The position numbers and the translations under genes were made by a program. A stretch of 20,316 bases of DNA from JAZNUH01 sp045592225. GTDB taxonomy: Bacteria; Bacillota; Clostridia; UMGS1883; UMGS1540. Below the pieces are notes generated by a model. It was not told the origin of the DNA. It saw nothing but the letters and a program-made list of their open reading frames with translations, and did not search any database. The stretch covers positions 1 through 20,316 of the forward strand of contig JAZNUH010000106.1 of assembly GCA_045592225.1 (NCBI GenBank), in the 5' to 3' direction. Shown here in pieces: positions 1-5,856 of the stretch; within the stretch, counting starts at the first letter, position 1, and each line of letters starts with the position of its first letter.

Positions 1-13
1 TTTAAAATTAGAG

Positions 14-40
14 AAAGGAAACCTACGGGTTTCCTTTTTT
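14..40 (+). terminator. Intrinsic terminator (plus strand)
   Basis: AAAGGAAACC (14-23) pairs with GGTTTCCTTT (28-37) around a TACG loop and runs into six T residues. It probably ends a plus-strand gene lying before the window. The same hairpin appears inverted at 5798-5821. Confidence 0.75.
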
Positions 41-79
41 AATGGAAAATTGAAAGTTGAAAATGGGAAATTGATGAAG

Positions 80-99
80 AAAACCGCATGCGGTTTTTT
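80..99 (+). terminator. Second hairpin with T-run
   Basis: AAAACCGCATGCGGTTTT (80-97) is a perfect palindrome followed by further T residues. It could be a second terminator or just another unit of the hairpin mosaic. Because it is a full palindrome with no spare loop bases, the real hairpin would open its central bases. Confidence 0.45.
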
Positions 100-191
100 C
101 CAAAATGAATCTCTGTGAGATTCAATTCATGGAGAGCGCCATGTCTTACGGCATAAAAAGCATCTTTGGTGCATAAATGCTGCTTTAAAGC

Positions 192-1550
192 ATGCAAAAG
201 ACGGAGGGAGAGATAATAATAGATTACAATATTAACATTACAGAAAAACAAAAACAATTTATTGATGCCGCGCAGGACGAGGTTTTATACGGCGGTGCGG
301 CGGGGGGAGGCAAATCCTTCGGTCAGGTGGTGGACAGCTTTTTAACGGCAATGAAATACCCGGGCATAAAGCAGCTTATTCTGCGTACCTCCTTTCCCGA
401 GCTGGAGCGCTCGCTTATTATGACCGCCCTTGAAATTATACCTGCGCGGCTTTACAAATACAATTCGTCAAAGCACAAAATGGTGTTTAAAAACGGCTCG
501 GTCACCGAGTTTGGCTTTATCACCTGTGACAGCGACGTTATACACTATCAGTCAGCCGAATATGACATAATCCGCTTTGATGAGCTTACCCACTTTTCCG
601 AGTACCAGTACACATACATGCAAAGCCGAATAAGAGGGGTGAACAATTTTCCCAAGCAGGTTAAAAGCTCTACAAACCCCGGCTCTGCAGGGCATAACTG
701 GGTTAAGGAAAGGTTTATACATCCGTCACCGCCGGGGCAGGAGTACACCGACGGGACGGGCAGAACAAGGATTTTCATTTCGGCAAAGGTGCAGGAGAAC
801 CCCTTTCTTATGAGTAGTGACCCCGACTATATAAAAAGGCTTAAGGCGTTGCCCGACAAAGAAAAAAAGGCGTTGCTATATGGCGACTGGGACATTTTTG
901 AGGGACAGTACTTCCCTGAATTTTCAAGGGAAAAGCACATTGTACAGGGCTACCTGCCACCCACGTGGCAGAAAAAATTCCGCAGTCTTGACTACGGACT
1001 TGATATGACCGCCTGCTACTGGTGGAGTGTGGACAGCGAGGGGGTGTGCACCCTGTACCGTGAGTTTTACAAAAAGGGACTTACCCTGTCCGAGGCGGCA
1101 AGGGAGATTGTCCGCCTGACATCCGAGAATGAAAATATCTCCTACACCGCCGCAAGCCCCGACCTTTGGAACAGGCGACAGGACACGGGTAAATCGGGAA
1201 TGGAGATAATGGCGGAGCAGGGTCTTGTGGGTCTGGTACGTGCCGACAACCGAAGGGTTGAGGGGTGGCGCGTGCTGCGTGAGTATCTTAAAGAGGGCAG
1301 GCTAAAAATATGCGACCATTGTGTGAACATTATACGCACTTTGCCTGCCCTGACTCATGACAGGGCACGTCCCGAGGACGCGGCAGATTCGCCCCACGAG
1401 ATTACCCACGCACCCGAGGCGGTGCGCTATGGGATTATGTCACGTCCGCCGATGACAATATTAAAGCCAAAAATAAAGGGCAGATACACTCCGGGCGAAA
1501 TGGAGGACCTTAAAATCTGCGACAACAGTAAAATAGTAAAAAGGAGATGA
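192..1550 (+). CDS. Phage terminase large subunit (TerL)
   Basis: This is the ATPase-nuclease motor that pumps phage DNA into a procapsid and cuts it. The N-terminal ATPase shows a Walker A GGAAGGGKS (residues 34-42), a Walker B YDIIRFDEL (124-132) and the coupling motif SSTNPG (159-164). The C-terminal RNase H-like nuclease begins near RSLDYG (D267), has a second acidic site around D324, and ends with the HAPEAVRYG element (406-414) that in this family carries or adjoins the last metal ligand. The length of 452 residues is normal and the frame is unbroken. The start is uncertain: ATG at 192 has no ribosome binding site before it, whereas GGAGGG at 203-208 lies inside the frame ahead of ATA/ATT codons. 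No small terminase or portal gene adjoins it, and the next gene begins 4 nt after its stop. Confidence 0.93.
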   Translation: MQKTEGEIIIDYNINITEKQKQFIDAAQDEVLYGGAAGGGKSFGQVVDSFLTAMKYPGIKQLILRTSFPELERSLIMTALEIIPARLYKYNSSKHKMVFKNGSVTEFGFITCDSDVIHYQSAEYDIIRFDELTHFSEYQYTYMQSRIRGVNNFPKQVKSSTNPGSAGHNWVKERFIHPSPPGQEYTDGTGRTRIFISAKVQENPFLMSSDPDYIKRLKALPDKEKKALLYGDWDIFEGQYFPEFSREKHIVQGYLPPTWQKKFRSLDYGLDMTACYWWSVDSEGVCTLYREFYKKGLTLSEAAREIVRLTSENENISYTAASPDLWNRRQDTGKSGMEIMAEQGLVGLVRADNRRVEGWRVLREYLKEGRLKICDHCVNIIRTLPALTHDRARPEDAADSPHEITHAPEAVRYGIMSRPPMTILKPKIKGRYTPGEMEDLKICDNSKIVKRR

Positions 1551-1554
1551 GTTT

Positions 1555-2982
1555 ATGAAACCCTATTTATCGGACATGGCGCAAAAGCAGGCGCCTGTGA
1601 TATCGGTGTTTGAGGGGCTTAATACGGCGGTGGAGCCGCAGCTTATAAAGGAGAGCACCGCGACAGATATGCAAAATATCGACAGCCGCGGATATCCCGC
1701 AATATGCAGCGCACCGCCGAGAGAAACGGTTGACACCGCAGGCACAAACATAGCCGGCGGTGTAAGATACATAGGCAGGCTGCTGCTTAAAAAGGATGTG
1801 CCCGGCGGCAGTGACCTTGAACAGGAGCAGACAGAGGAGCACCTTGCCTTTGTGGCGGGCAGCAGCTGGTGGTATTTAAAGGATGGGCAGTGGCACAATC
1901 TTGTAAGCATGGGCACTTATTTTTCGGATTATATGGACGGGGTGTTCTTTGTGGACAAAAACATTCTTGTGGCAGGCAAAAACACCAACCGCGCCGCAGT
2001 TTGCACACTTGAAGGCGAGTTTGATGACATAAGTGCAGACAACGGTTTTCCACAGAGTAATTTTATAATATCCCACGCAAACAGGCTGTATGCGGCAAGC
2101 CGAAATGCAAGCTATCTGCAGGGCAGCGGCTTGCGAAATCCAAACAAATGGACAAGCGCCACAGACAGCGTAACATTCGAATTTGAAACGGCTGATGACG
2201 AGTGCTGCAGCGGTATAGCATCCTATGCCGAAAGGCTTTTGTTTTTCAAGCCCCACAGTATTTTTGAGATATACGGCACCGACCCTTTGGTGGGTTATCA
2301 GACCACGCGGCTTTCGGGCAGTATTGGTTGTGTTTCCCACAAAACCATAGTGGAAGTGGGCGGCACCCTGTACTTTCTGGGTGACGGCGCGGTGTACAGC
2401 TACGGCGGAGGAAGTCTGCCCAAAAATGTGGGTTTGCCTGTGCAGAAATATCTTGACGGCATAAAAGACCCTGAAAGTGCCTGTGCCGCATGCTACAAAA
2501 ACAGGTACTGGCTGAGCATAAAGCAAAATGAGGGTGGTGTGCTTTTGGTATTTGACACCGAAACAGGCATGTGGTACAAGCGGGACAACATCTTTATAAA
2601 GTGCTTTGCGGTGGTAAATGATATGCTTTACGGAGCAACAGACACAGGTATTTACAAAATGGAGGGTGAGGGTGAGCCGGTGGAATGGTACTGGCACAGC
2701 AAACACTTTTCATCGGGTGCACCGGGCAGCATACAAAACTGGAAAAGGCTTTACATCCGCTTTGAAAAGGAGGAGGGTGCAAGGCTTGGCGTAAGGCTTG
2801 TAAACAACCGCGGAGAGGAGCAGGACATAACCGGCAGGGTGACAGGCAATATAATGAGGGTGGAGCTTCCGCCACGGCTTTGCCACCGCGCAGAGTGGAT
2901 TCAGCTCAGGCTTTACGGCGAGGGCAAATGCAAAATACACGCAGTTGAAAGGTATGTCCGCACGAGAGGAGGCAGCTGGTAA
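1555..2982 (+). CDS. Predicted beta-propeller-like virion protein (connector/nozzle type)
   Basis: 475 residues. It is rich in short beta-strand blades with aromatic and glycine turns, for example FVAGSSWWYLKDGQW, NRLYAASRNASYL, LLFFKPHSIFEIYG, GTLYFLGDGAVYSYGG, NRYWLSIKQNEGGVLLVFD and MLYGATDTGIYKM, repeating roughly every 45-60 residues. The N-terminus VISVFEGLNTAVEPQLI and the overall plan resemble the propeller hub or DNA-stabilisation proteins that close the portal in podovirus-type phages (P22 gp10 class). That assignment is inferred from the pattern and has not been searched. AAGGAG at 1541-1546 sets the start, 4 nt after the terminase stop. Its last base overlaps the next start in TAATG. 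In a complete phage a portal and capsid genes would normally lie between it and TerL, and here they do not. Confidence 0.6.
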   Translation: MKPYLSDMAQKQAPVISVFEGLNTAVEPQLIKESTATDMQNIDSRGYPAICSAPPRETVDTAGTNIAGGVRYIGRLLLKKDVPGGSDLEQEQTEEHLAFVAGSSWWYLKDGQWHNLVSMGTYFSDYMDGVFFVDKNILVAGKNTNRAAVCTLEGEFDDISADNGFPQSNFIISHANRLYAASRNASYLQGSGLRNPNKWTSATDSVTFEFETADDECCSGIASYAERLLFFKPHSIFEIYGTDPLVGYQTTRLSGSIGCVSHKTIVEVGGTLYFLGDGAVYSYGGGSLPKNVGLPVQKYLDGIKDPESACAACYKNRYWLSIKQNEGGVLLVFDTETGMWYKRDNIFIKCFAVVNDMLYGATDTGIYKMEGEGEPVEWYWHSKHFSSGAPGSIQNWKRLYIRFEKEEGARLGVRLVNNRGEEQDITGRVTGNIMRVELPPRLCHRAEWIQLRLYGEGKCKIHAVERYVRTRGGSW

Positions 2983-3236
2983 TGGCGGTAGTATCAATAG
3001 GAGTTAATGTTGCAGGCTTTGGCGGTGACGTGGCTAAAATGGAGGATGCAATTATAAATCTGCAGAAAAATCTGGCATACCTTTTAGAGCACATGGACAG
3101 CGCCAACATAAAAAGCATTGACGCGCAGAAGGTAAAGATATATTCGGGCGGCAAGACTGCGGCAAGCGGCAGCTTTACCGCTGATGATGGCAAAACGGTC
3201 ACGGTAAAAAACGGAATAATAGAAAAGATAGAATAA
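2982..3236 (+). CDS. Small phage structural-type protein
   Basis: 84 residues. A heptad-like helix (about 17-42, DVAKMEDAIINLQKNLAYLL) leads into HMDSANIKSIDAQKVKIYSG, then a beta-rich tail ending GKTVTVKNGIIEKIE. Short proteins with a coiled coil plus a TVTVKNG-type tail are common among tail or fibre components of Firmicute phages, so a trimeric minor structural role is plausible but unproven. Translation is coupled to the gene before it through TAATG, with GAGAGGAGG upstream. The stop is followed after 21 nt by the putative 25-codon ORF. Confidence 0.7.
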   Translation: MAVVSIGVNVAGFGGDVAKMEDAIINLQKNLAYLLEHMDSANIKSIDAQKVKIYSGGKTAASGSFTADDGKTVTVKNGIIEKIE

Positions 3237-3257
3237 TAGATAGGAAGGTAAAAAAAG

Positions 3258-3335
3258 ATGCAGAATAAACCAACTGAACCCGAAGGGGTAAACCCCCGGC
3301 AGTACAAAAGTACGGCGGGGGTGAAGTTGGTTTAG
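3258..3335 (+). CDS. Possible 25-residue leader peptide / small ORF
   Basis: ATG at 3258 follows AGGAAGG (3242-3248) at proper spacing and runs to TAG at 3333-3335, encoding a 25-residue peptide beginning MQNKPTEPEGVNPRQYK. The whole P1-P2-P3 RNA fold lies within this frame, and the stop codon overlaps the 3' strand of P1, so ribosomes crossing it would open the fold. It may be a regulatory leader peptide for the 409-residue protein, a genuine small phage protein, or the surviving head of a longer gene. No homologue is recognised. Confidence 0.4.
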   Translation: MQNKPTEPEGVNPRQYKSTAGVKLV

Positions 3336-3355
3336 AGCCTGTAGGCAAAAAATAA

Positions 3356-3379
3356 GAAATCTGCAAATTTGCAGATTTC
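3356..3379. repeat. 24-nt perfect palindrome
   Basis: GAAATCTGCAAA is followed directly by its reverse complement TTTGCAGATTTC. It sits between the two arms of the 10-bp inverted repeat GCCTGTAGGC/GCCTACAGGC (3337-3346 and 3435-3444). On the minus strand it is followed by a T-rich run (complement of 3347-3355). It shares the outer stem AAATC...GATTT with hairpins at 5399-5422 and 5643-5660. Confidence 0.6.
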
Positions 3380-3500
3380 CACATATTAAGTTTGTTTCTC
3401 AAAGATTGGAAGATTACAAGACGTTGATAGTTCAGCCTACAGGCGCTCTGCGCTTTGTTTTACATTCCTGCACAAGCAATAAGGAAGGAGATATAATATT

Positions 3501-4730
3501 ATGGCAATAAAGGTTAGAGATTACCTCGAAAACTACGGCTACAAGGTGGATTATGACCAGAAAAGCGGCGGTGTACTTGTAACAGATGCTACAGGAAAGG
3601 TGAAAAACATAGGCAACGCAGGTCTTACTCTGGGCGAGGACGGCAGCTACTATGCCCAGTCGGCAGACAGTATAAACAATATGCTGGGTGCGGCAGGGGT
3701 TACCGCCGGCAACGGATTTTCGGGAGTGAGAAATGAGCTGACAAAAAGGGGGAACAGCGTGGGCTGGCTGGATGACGGTGTGTCAAAGCAGCTTACGGTA
3801 AACGGCAGAAGCTACAACCCTGCCGACGGCAATTTTATAAACATCGGCGGTACACTCTATGCGAAAAACAGTTACATAGATTCTCTTGCCGATACGGGCT
3901 ATAAAAGTCCCTATGCCGGCAAAATAGAAAAAAAGCTGTCCGATATTGAAGGCAGAAGATTCAGCTACGACCCCGAAAACGATGCCGCCCTGGAAGCGGC
4001 GCAGAAGTCGGCAATGGAAAAGGTGCAGCAGCAGCTCAATTCACAGGGGATTTTAAACAGTTCTTTAAATGCGCTCTACACACAAAGGGCGGCACAGGAG
4101 CTTGTGCCCGAGTACAGTGATATGGCATATCAGAGGTTTAAGGACGAGGAGGATGCCGATTACGCATACTTAAACGCTCTTTTGGGTCTGGACGGTGAAA
4201 ACTATGCAAGATACGCCGACAGGGAACAGAGAAACTACAATAACCAGCTGCTTACAGCCGACAAGGAACAGGCGGCGGCAGCTGCACGCAGTCAGCAGCT
4301 TTATGACACCATTGAAAGAATACGTACAACGGGCTTTGTGTCTAACGGAGATTCACTTATCACGGGTCTGCCTGCAGGCAGGGTGGATGCTGATGTAATG
4401 GCGAGAATTGATGAGTTTACCGCAAATACACGTCTTGCACAGCTTGACAATGAAAGCTACAAGTACAAGGCGGATGTGGATTTTGAAAATTCCAAGGCGC
4501 TTATGGAAATTGAACAGGCAAACGAAAAGGAACTGCTTGACCTTAAGAGTAAATACGAGGCTTATCTGCTTGGCATAGACCAGATGCTTGAAAGCCAGAG
4601 GGCAAAGCAGGAGCGCGAGGAAAAGGATGAAGAGGCAAGCAAGAGCACCTCGACCAAGTCCAAGCAAACCAAAAAAACTGAAGAGGACAAGGCAAAAGAG
4701 GATGAAAACGGGGGCAATAAAAATGGGTAA
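3501..4730 (+). CDS. Coiled-coil phage virion-type protein, unrecognised family
   Basis: 409 residues, start set by AAGGAAGGAG at 3481-3490. Three parts are visible. Residues 1 to about 135 contain two or three short beta-type repeats that resemble each other (KVDYDQKSGGVLVTDATGK, QLTVNGRSYNPADGNFINIGG, then LYAKNSYID). Residues 140-365 are a long alpha-helical, Q/A/E-rich stretch (LEAAQKSAMEKVQQQLNSQG, DKEQAAAAARSQQLYDTIE, LLDLKSKYEAYLLGIDQML) of ejection- or scaffold-like character. The tail from 366 is highly charged and low complexity (KSTSTKSKQTKKTEEDKAKE). No transmembrane segment or signal peptide is seen. The place between structural genes and a lysin suggests an internal or tail virion protein. 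The next gene starts inside its last codons. Confidence 0.6.
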   Translation: MAIKVRDYLENYGYKVDYDQKSGGVLVTDATGKVKNIGNAGLTLGEDGSYYAQSADSINNMLGAAGVTAGNGFSGVRNELTKRGNSVGWLDDGVSKQLTVNGRSYNPADGNFINIGGTLYAKNSYIDSLADTGYKSPYAGKIEKKLSDIEGRRFSYDPENDAALEAAQKSAMEKVQQQLNSQGILNSSLNALYTQRAAQELVPEYSDMAYQRFKDEEDADYAYLNALLGLDGENYARYADREQRNYNNQLLTADKEQAAAAARSQQLYDTIERIRTTGFVSNGDSLITGLPAGRVDADVMARIDEFTANTRLAQLDNESYKYKADVDFENSKALMEIEQANEKELLDLKSKYEAYLLGIDQMLESQRAKQEREEKDEEASKSTSTKSKQTKKTEEDKAKEDENGGNKNG

Positions 4731-5310
4731 AAACGGCGATTATGCGAGAGCATTTCTTGAAAGCCTGCTCAGGGTGGACAAAAGCAATTATATTACCGAT
4801 ATGGCGGCGCAAAAGGTAAAGGCAAAAAAGCTTGAGCTTTTTGACCGGAACAGGGACAGAGTAAGAAGGGCGGCGGCACCTCCCGCCGCCACCGGCGGAG
4901 GTATGTCCCTGCTGGATGCCGCGGCGGCAGAGGTGGGCACTGTGGGAGGTGTAAGCGGTGCCAACAAGTATAACGGCTACAGGGCGCAGCCCTGGTGCGG
5001 TGATTTTGTAAATTATGCGGCAAGGCAGGCTGGGATAAGCCTGCCCAGTCAGACCTCGGTGTATCAGGGGCTTACCGCCATGGACAGTATGGGCAGGTAC
5101 AAAAGCCGCGACAGCGGATATACACCCCGTCCGGGTGACCTGGTGTATTTTAACTGGCAGGACGGTGGGAATATCTATGACCACGTTGGTATTGTGGAAT
5201 CCTTTGACGGTAAAAATCTTTATACTATTGAGGGGAATACAAACGGGGGAAAGGTTGCCCGCAGAACGCGAACATTGGATAATGTAATGGGCTACGGAAT
5301 TACAGAGTGA
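4723..5310 (+). CDS. CHAP-domain peptidoglycan hydrolase of the phage cassette
   Basis: 195 residues. CHAP domains are cysteine amidases or endopeptidases that cut cell-wall peptides. The catalytic set is visible: Cys92 in AQPWCGDFVNYAARQ, His154 in IYDHVGIVESFDG, and Glu170 in LYTIEGNTN, with the usual RPGDLVYF strand at 136-143. The basic and alanine-rich N-terminus (1-60, ending APPAATGGG) has no signal peptide, so delivery within a virion or through a holin would be needed, and no holin is present. GGGGG at 4709-4713 precedes ATG 4723, which overlaps the preceding gene by 8 nt (ATGGGTAA). The frame is also open upstream to 4588, but that extension is just the out-of-frame reading of the coiled-coil gene. 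It could be a tail-associated lysin or an endolysin. Confidence 0.85.
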   Translation: MGKNGDYARAFLESLLRVDKSNYITDMAAQKVKAKKLELFDRNRDRVRRAAAPPAATGGGMSLLDAAAAEVGTVGGVSGANKYNGYRAQPWCGDFVNYAARQAGISLPSQTSVYQGLTAMDSMGRYKSRDSGYTPRPGDLVYFNWQDGGNIYDHVGIVESFDGKNLYTIEGNTNGGKVARRTRTLDNVMGYGITE

Positions 5311-5398
5311 CGGCTGGAAAAATGGCGCAGACCGTTTGTCGACGGAGAAAAACATATAGCGCAAACACAAGAATGCATGTAACTTAATAAGATTACGA

Positions 5399-5426
5399 AG
5401 AAATCCGCTCAGGCGGATTTCTTTTT
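5399..5426 (+). terminator. Intrinsic terminator of the phage cassette
   Basis: AGAAATCCGC (5399-5408) pairs with GCGGATTTCT (5413-5422) around loop TCAG and is followed by a T-run. It lies 88 nt after the CHAP gene stop and is the natural end of the plus-strand cassette. Confidence 0.85.
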
Positions 5427-5439
5427 ATGTCGACAAACT

Positions 5440-5509
5440 ATAAACGAACACAACCGTCGCCGTACCTTTGTACTGACGACGGCTCCGCCCAAGGGTTGTG
5501 TTCGTTTAT
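5440..5509. repeat. Long inverted repeat (16-bp perfect arms)
   Basis: ATAAACGAACACAACC (5440-5455) is the exact reverse complement of 5494-5509. The 38-nt interior also pairs: CCGTCG (5454-5459) with CGACGG and GTAC with GTAC around CTTT. The half-site TATAAACGAAC recurs at 5680-5690. It lacks a following T-run, so it is not a simple terminator. Confidence 0.7.
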
Positions 5510-5793
5510 TCTGCATCCATTTTTCTGCGCCTTTGTGACGGCTGGAAAAATGGCACAGACCGCAAAAGATAAAACTTATTGTTTAAGACATTCATAAGAA
5601 ACCTGTGCAAGCAGGTATTACAAGGGTCTTTGTTATAGGGGACAAATCCTTTCGGATTTGAGATTTAAAATCTTTTGGTATAAACGAACTCATTTTTCTG
5701 CACCTTCCGGGTGCCTTCCCCTTGAGGGGAATGGGGACCGCGTCGGCGGTGGATGAGGTGTAATTTTCAATTTTCAACTTTCAATTTTCAATT

Positions 5794-5821
5794 AAAAAAA
5801 GGAAACCCGTAGGTTTCCTTT
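5794..5821 (-). terminator. Terminator of the LRR protein gene
   Basis: AAAGGAAACC (5798-5807) pairs with GGTTTCCTTT (5812-5821). Read on the minus strand the hairpin runs into seven T residues. It lies 35 nt after the LRR gene stop and is the inverted copy of the hairpin at 14-37. Confidence 0.8.
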
Positions 5822-5856
5822 CGATAATTTTGCACTTTGCATTTTGCATTTTTATA

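Larger units (their letters stand above)
1..191. repeat. Gene-free mosaic of terminator-like hairpins and A/T-rich repeat
   Basis: No gene is visible here. The stretch holds three consecutive hairpins (14-37, 80-97, 106-124) and, at 41-75, a T/G-poor string of the form GAAAATTGAAAGTTGAAAAT. Positions 14-75 recur as an inverted copy at about 5761-5821, beyond the far end of the phage cassette. Such strings are typical of dispersed intergenic repeats in Clostridia; that is general familiarity, not a search result. No convincing promoter for the following terminase gene is seen, so the cassette may be read from upstream or be silent. Confidence 0.7.
3237..3500 (+). ncRNA. Candidate structured RNA between phage genes
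   Basis: This 264-nt gap in an otherwise gapless cassette folds strongly on paper. Stem P1 is TAAACCAACT (3266-3275) with AGTTGGTTTA (3325-3334), 10 perfect pairs. Inside it lie P2 (3278-3281 with 3286-3289, loop GAAG) and P3 (ACCCCCG 3292-3298 with CGGGGGT 3316-3322, then GTAC-AAAA-GTAC at 3302-3313), giving a three-way junction. Downstream, GCCTGTAGGC (3337-3346) can pair with GCCTACAGGC (3435-3444), enclosing a 24-nt perfect palindrome at 3356-3379. No known RNA family is recognised. It could be a leader controlling the next gene, a virion or packaging-associated RNA, or repeat debris. Confidence 0.5.
5307..5562. repeat. 28-bp direct repeat pair around terminator and hairpin
   Basis: GTGACGGCTGGAAAAATGGC followed by RCAGACCG occurs at 5307-5334 and 5535-5562 with 27 of 28 bases identical. 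The first copy begins at the stop codon of the CHAP gene. The pair brackets a roughly 200-bp segment, as a duplication or insertion footprint would. Confidence 0.75.
5311..5856. repeat. Gene-free 546-bp stretch of hairpins and dispersed repeats
   Basis: No gene is supported. In order there are a 28-bp direct repeat unit (5307-5334), a terminator (5399-5426), a long hairpin (5440-5509), the second direct repeat unit (5535-5562), small hairpins at 5601-5616 (ACCTG/CAGGT), 5643-5660 (CAAATCC/GGATTTG) and 5661-5673, a segment containing CCTTCCCCTTGAGGGG and GATGAGGTG (about 5710-5760) resembling 17008-17046, the TTTTCAATTTTCAACTTTC string (5764-5792), and the LRR gene's terminator. Confidence 0.7.

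Noticed and set aside
1876..2706. 276-codon open frame on the minus strand inside the propeller-like gene
   Set aside because: Cys/Val-rich composition without domain pattern, no ribosome binding site, fully antisense to a well-supported gene with coupled start and stop.
3404..3430. Resemblance of GAAGATTACAAGACGTTGATAG to a conserved stretch near the 3' end of 23S rRNA
   Set aside because: The match is short and the flanks do not continue as rRNA; chance or a very small fragment cannot be told apart without an alignment.
4588..4722. 45-codon N-terminal extension of the CHAP protein
   Set aside because: It is an Arg/Lys-rich out-of-frame reading of the preceding gene's charged tail; the ATG at 4723 has a good ribosome binding site.
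4543..5370. 275-codon minus-strand frame across the coiled-coil and CHAP genes
   Set aside because: Antisense to two clear genes with intact catalytic motifs; no recognisable protein features.
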